This document shows positions 33,829 to 34,099 of a stretch of 34,099 nt of DNA, piece by piece. The notes beneath the pieces were generated by a model, which was not told the origin of the DNA, made no database searches, and worked only from the letters and a program-made list of their open reading frames with translations. The position numbers and the translations under genes were made by a program. Positions within the stretch are counted from its first letter, which is position 1. Each line of letters opens with the position of its first letter. This DNA comes from Gammaproteobacteria bacterium (GTDB lineage: Bacteria; Pseudomonadota; Gammaproteobacteria; GCA-001735895), in NCBI GenBank assembly GCA_018669845.1, contig JABHSO010000209.1, positions 1 through 34,099 of the forward strand, written 5' to 3'.

Positions 33829-34099
33829 TTATTTCCAGAATAAATGCGGCAGCAACATGGCGACCTTCGGCCACTAGTATGTTGTAAGTTCTGCAAAGTG
33901 CACCGGTATTCATGACTTCAACACCGAATCCACGTTGAGCAAAATGTCCTAAAATATGCATGTCAGGGAAAATCTGCTTTTCTCCAGTTCCGAGTAAAAT
34001 GACATCAGGTTTCATATCGAAAATGCATTGCAGATGTTCTGTTTCTAATTGAGATAGAGAATTAACGGGCCATTGCTCGATGAGTTTGTCCGGGGAAAG
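33824..34099 (-). CDS. Mth938-like domain protein (DUF498), 5' end cut by window edge
   Basis: The C-terminal part of a small Mth938-like (DUF498/PF04430) protein. The frame is open to the right edge and reads, before the Met at 34015, LSPDKLIEQWPVNSL, then EHLQCIFDMKPDVILLGTGE, which matches the family core (acidic/aromatic start, then LLGTG). GFGVEVMNTGALCRTYNIL is the second conserved block, and RHVAAAFI the last strand. The ATG at 34015 is therefore internal. The family is widespread, sometimes linked to respiratory complex I assembly in eukaryotes (NDUFAF3), but bacterial function is not settled. It converges on the GNAT gene. Confidence 0.88.
   Translation of the reverse strand, partial: LSPDKLIEQWPVNSLSQLETEHLQCIFDMKPDVILLGTGEKQIFPDMHILGHFAQRGFGVEVMNTGALCRTYNILVAEGRHVAAAFILEIN

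Overview
The window is AT-rich, gene-dense chromosomal DNA from a Gram-negative gammaproteobacterium. Evidence for this is an outer-membrane assembly and lipid A toolkit (lolC, lolD, exbB/exbD, msbA, lpxK, kdsB), a CsiV-family gene directly behind mfd, a YgiM-type SH3 protein and ComEC. The order lolC-lolD / DUF2062 / comEC / exbB-exbD / msbA / lpxK / trm112 / kdsB resembles the arrangement I recall from Pseudomonas and relatives. Several accessory genes (c-type haem sensor, bacteriohemerythrin, exported rhodanese, TauE/SafE transporter, class I-like deacetylase) fit a redox-sensing, possibly sulfur-metabolising, aquatic bacterium. The species cannot be named from sequence alone. No tRNA, rRNA, CRISPR array, prophage or transposase gene was seen.

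Layout. 1-3454: a Nudix gene cut by the left edge, a Sel1 protein, and a two-gene unit encoding a PlsC-like acyltransferase fused to an alpha/beta hydrolase plus a 73-residue protein. 3602-6383: a membrane-anchored VWA protein and an overlapping acidic coiled-coil membrane protein. 6439-8575: an envelope operon (beta-barrel-like protein, YgiM-type SH3 protein, peroxiredoxin-like protein), divergent from a Tat-type FecR-domain protein (8798-9520). 9545-13970: mfd and csiV. 13971-14408: the longest gene-free stretch, holding a 272-bp element with 33-bp imperfect terminal inverted repeats built of CACGAAG units, then a strong terminator. 14409-15913: three small exported proteins, including a rhodanese.

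16030-28408: the envelope-biogenesis block. LolCD releases lipoproteins, MsbA flips lipid A, LpxK and KdsB make lipid A and CMP-Kdo, and ExbB/ExbD supply proton-motive energy. ComEC, DUF2062 and an unknown membrane protein are interleaved. From exbB to the Sel1 gene all genes are co-directional with overlaps or gaps of at most 36 bases, so they may be one long operon. Four genes there (exbB, msbA, kdsB, tauE-like) appear to use GTG or TTG starts.

28500-31963: a sensory region on the minus strand with an HD-GYP gene broken by a one-base frameshift and lacking the His of its HD motif, a bacteriohemerythrin, and a pair made of a haem/HAMP receptor without an output domain and a soluble ACT-like/GPIA-domain protein. 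32114-34099: a class I-like histone deacetylase divergent from a GNAT acetyltransferase whose start codon sits three bases behind a perfect 10-bp-arm dyad, then a convergent Mth938-domain gene cut by the right edge.

The main candidates for undescribed biology are the acyltransferase-hydrolase fusion with its small partner, the haem receptor/GPIA pair, the CACGAAG element, and the deacetylase-acetyltransferase pair.
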